Assembly: GCA_018821745.1 (NCBI GenBank)
Contig: JAHJLU010000504.1
Coordinates: 1 to 5,779 of the forward strand
Direction: 5' to 3'
Length of the DNA: 5,779 bases
Source: Myxococcota bacterium
GTDB lineage: Bacteria; Myxococcota_A; Polyangia; HGW-17
Of this stretch, positions 5,114-5,779 are shown piece after piece. Numbering within the stretch: the stretch's first letter is position 1; each line of letters begins with the position of its first letter. The position numbers and the translations under genes are program-made. The notes under the pieces were generated by a model, which had not been told where the DNA came from, searched no databases, and saw only the letters and a program-made list of their open reading frames with translations.

Positions 5114-5779
5114 TCAGAGCTTTGCGTGCTTTTTCCGGAACTCCGATGGAGTCATCCCCGTGACCTGTTTGAATTGAACATGGAAGGCGGATTTGGAGCT
5201 AAAACCAGCGTCAAAGGCAATCTCCAGAATGGTCACACCGCAGTCTGCCCGGTCTCGGAGCCTGTCGCACACGTGGGAAACCCGGTAACCATTGACAAAC
5301 GAATGAAAATTCTGCCCCAAGCGGTCGTTGAGTACCTGACTCAGATCCGCCTGCTTCATCTGGAGTTTTCTGGCCACACGCTTCATGGAGAGCAACGGAT
5401 CCTGCCAGATGCGCTCCTCTTCCATGAGCCTCCTGACCGCATCCAGCAGCACCTGAGCCTGCTCCTCGTCGAGCCGACGCTCCCCGTATTTCGCTTCGTA
5501 TTCCTCGATCAGTGCCCGAGTCTCTTCCACCCGGGCCAAAAGCAGCTCCTCCCGCGCACAACAATTCCTCACCGTGTCCAGATGAAATCCCACACGAGCC
5601 AGGAGCGATTCCCGGGAGAAGGGCTTGGTAATGTAATCATTCCCCCCGGCCAGAAACCCCGCCTCCACCTGCCCTGTTTCCGAAAGGGCGGTGAGAAAAA
5701 GAATGGGCAGGCTCCCCGGACCGTGGACCTTCCTGACCTCCTTGCACAGGGTTATGCCATCCATTCGGGGCATCAGCAG
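5114..5779 (-). CDS. Response regulator with receiver and AraC-type DNA-binding domains, 5' end missing
   Basis: The frame runs off the right edge: two Leu codons precede the ATG at 5773, giving L-L-M-P-R-M-D-G. This is the segment just after the phosphorylated Asp of receiver domains, so that Asp should be the first codon outside the window. Counting visible residues, Thr30 in L-F-L-T-A is the conserved switch Thr and Lys52 in I-T-K-P-F is the conserved receiver Lys. Residues 72-102 are rich in Glu, Arg and Leu and probably form a helical, perhaps coiled-coil, linker. From about 108 to the end is an AraC/XylS DNA-binding domain: a first helix-turn-helix around 130-155 and a second in I-L-E-I-A-F-D-A-G-F, followed by the family signature ending T-G-M-T-P-S-E-F-R. 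The protein is a phosphorylation-controlled transcription factor, or the output end of a hybrid sensor kinase; the missing N-terminus decides. It lies upstream of the lipoprotein operon, separated by the 211-bp regulatory gap. Confidence 0.93.
   Translation of the reverse strand: MLMPRMDGITLCKEVRKVHGPGSLPILFLTALSETGQVEAGFLAGGNDYITKPFSRESLLARVGFHLDTVRNCCAREELLLARVEETRALIEEYEAKYGERRLDEEQAQVLLDAVRRLMEEERIWQDPLLSMKRVARKLQMKQADLSQVLNDRLGQNFHSFVNGYRVSHVCDRLRDRADCGVTILEIAFDAGFSSKSAFHVQFKQVTGMTPSEFRKKHAKL

Overview
The window looks like a moderately GC-rich deltaproteobacterial-type chromosome, most likely Myxococcota or Bradymonadota. The main clue is a pair of adjacent lipoproteins that each carry, just after the lipidated cysteine, a spacer made of X-Asn-Asn triplets, a feature I associate with these groups. 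This placement is an inference from protein style, not from a marker gene.

Layout. At the left edge, 2-673 (+) is the 3' part of a cysteine-rich, probably exported protein of unknown function. It converges on a minus-strand cluster. Read in the direction of transcription (right to left), the right edge holds the C-terminal part of a response regulator with a receiver domain, a charged helical linker and an AraC-type DNA-binding domain (5779-5114). A 211-bp gap follows, with a perfect TGTGA-N6-TCACA inverted repeat (CRP-like) and three further inverted repeats in crossing order. Then come three consecutive lipoprotein genes: an unknown acidic lipoprotein (4902-3460), a lipid-anchored alpha/beta hydrolase of the S33/TAP-like peptidase type with a visible catalytic triad (3448-1646), and a lysine-rich lipoprotein with an internal duplication and a C-terminal EF-hand-like loop (1537-707).

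How they may work together. The first two lipoprotein genes are 11 bp apart, and the stop codon of the first lies inside the Shine-Dalgarno sequence of the second, so they are almost certainly co-transcribed and translationally coupled. The third follows after 108 bp and may share the transcript or have its own promoter. All three proteins should be exported and lipid-anchored, but they differ at the +2 sorting residue (Asp, Ala, Lys), so they may end up in different compartments. The regulatory gap can only serve the lipoprotein operon, because the regulator gene upstream is transcribed towards it. Whether the regulator itself controls the operon cannot be told from sequence. No RNA genes, insertion sequences, CRISPR arrays or phage genes were seen.
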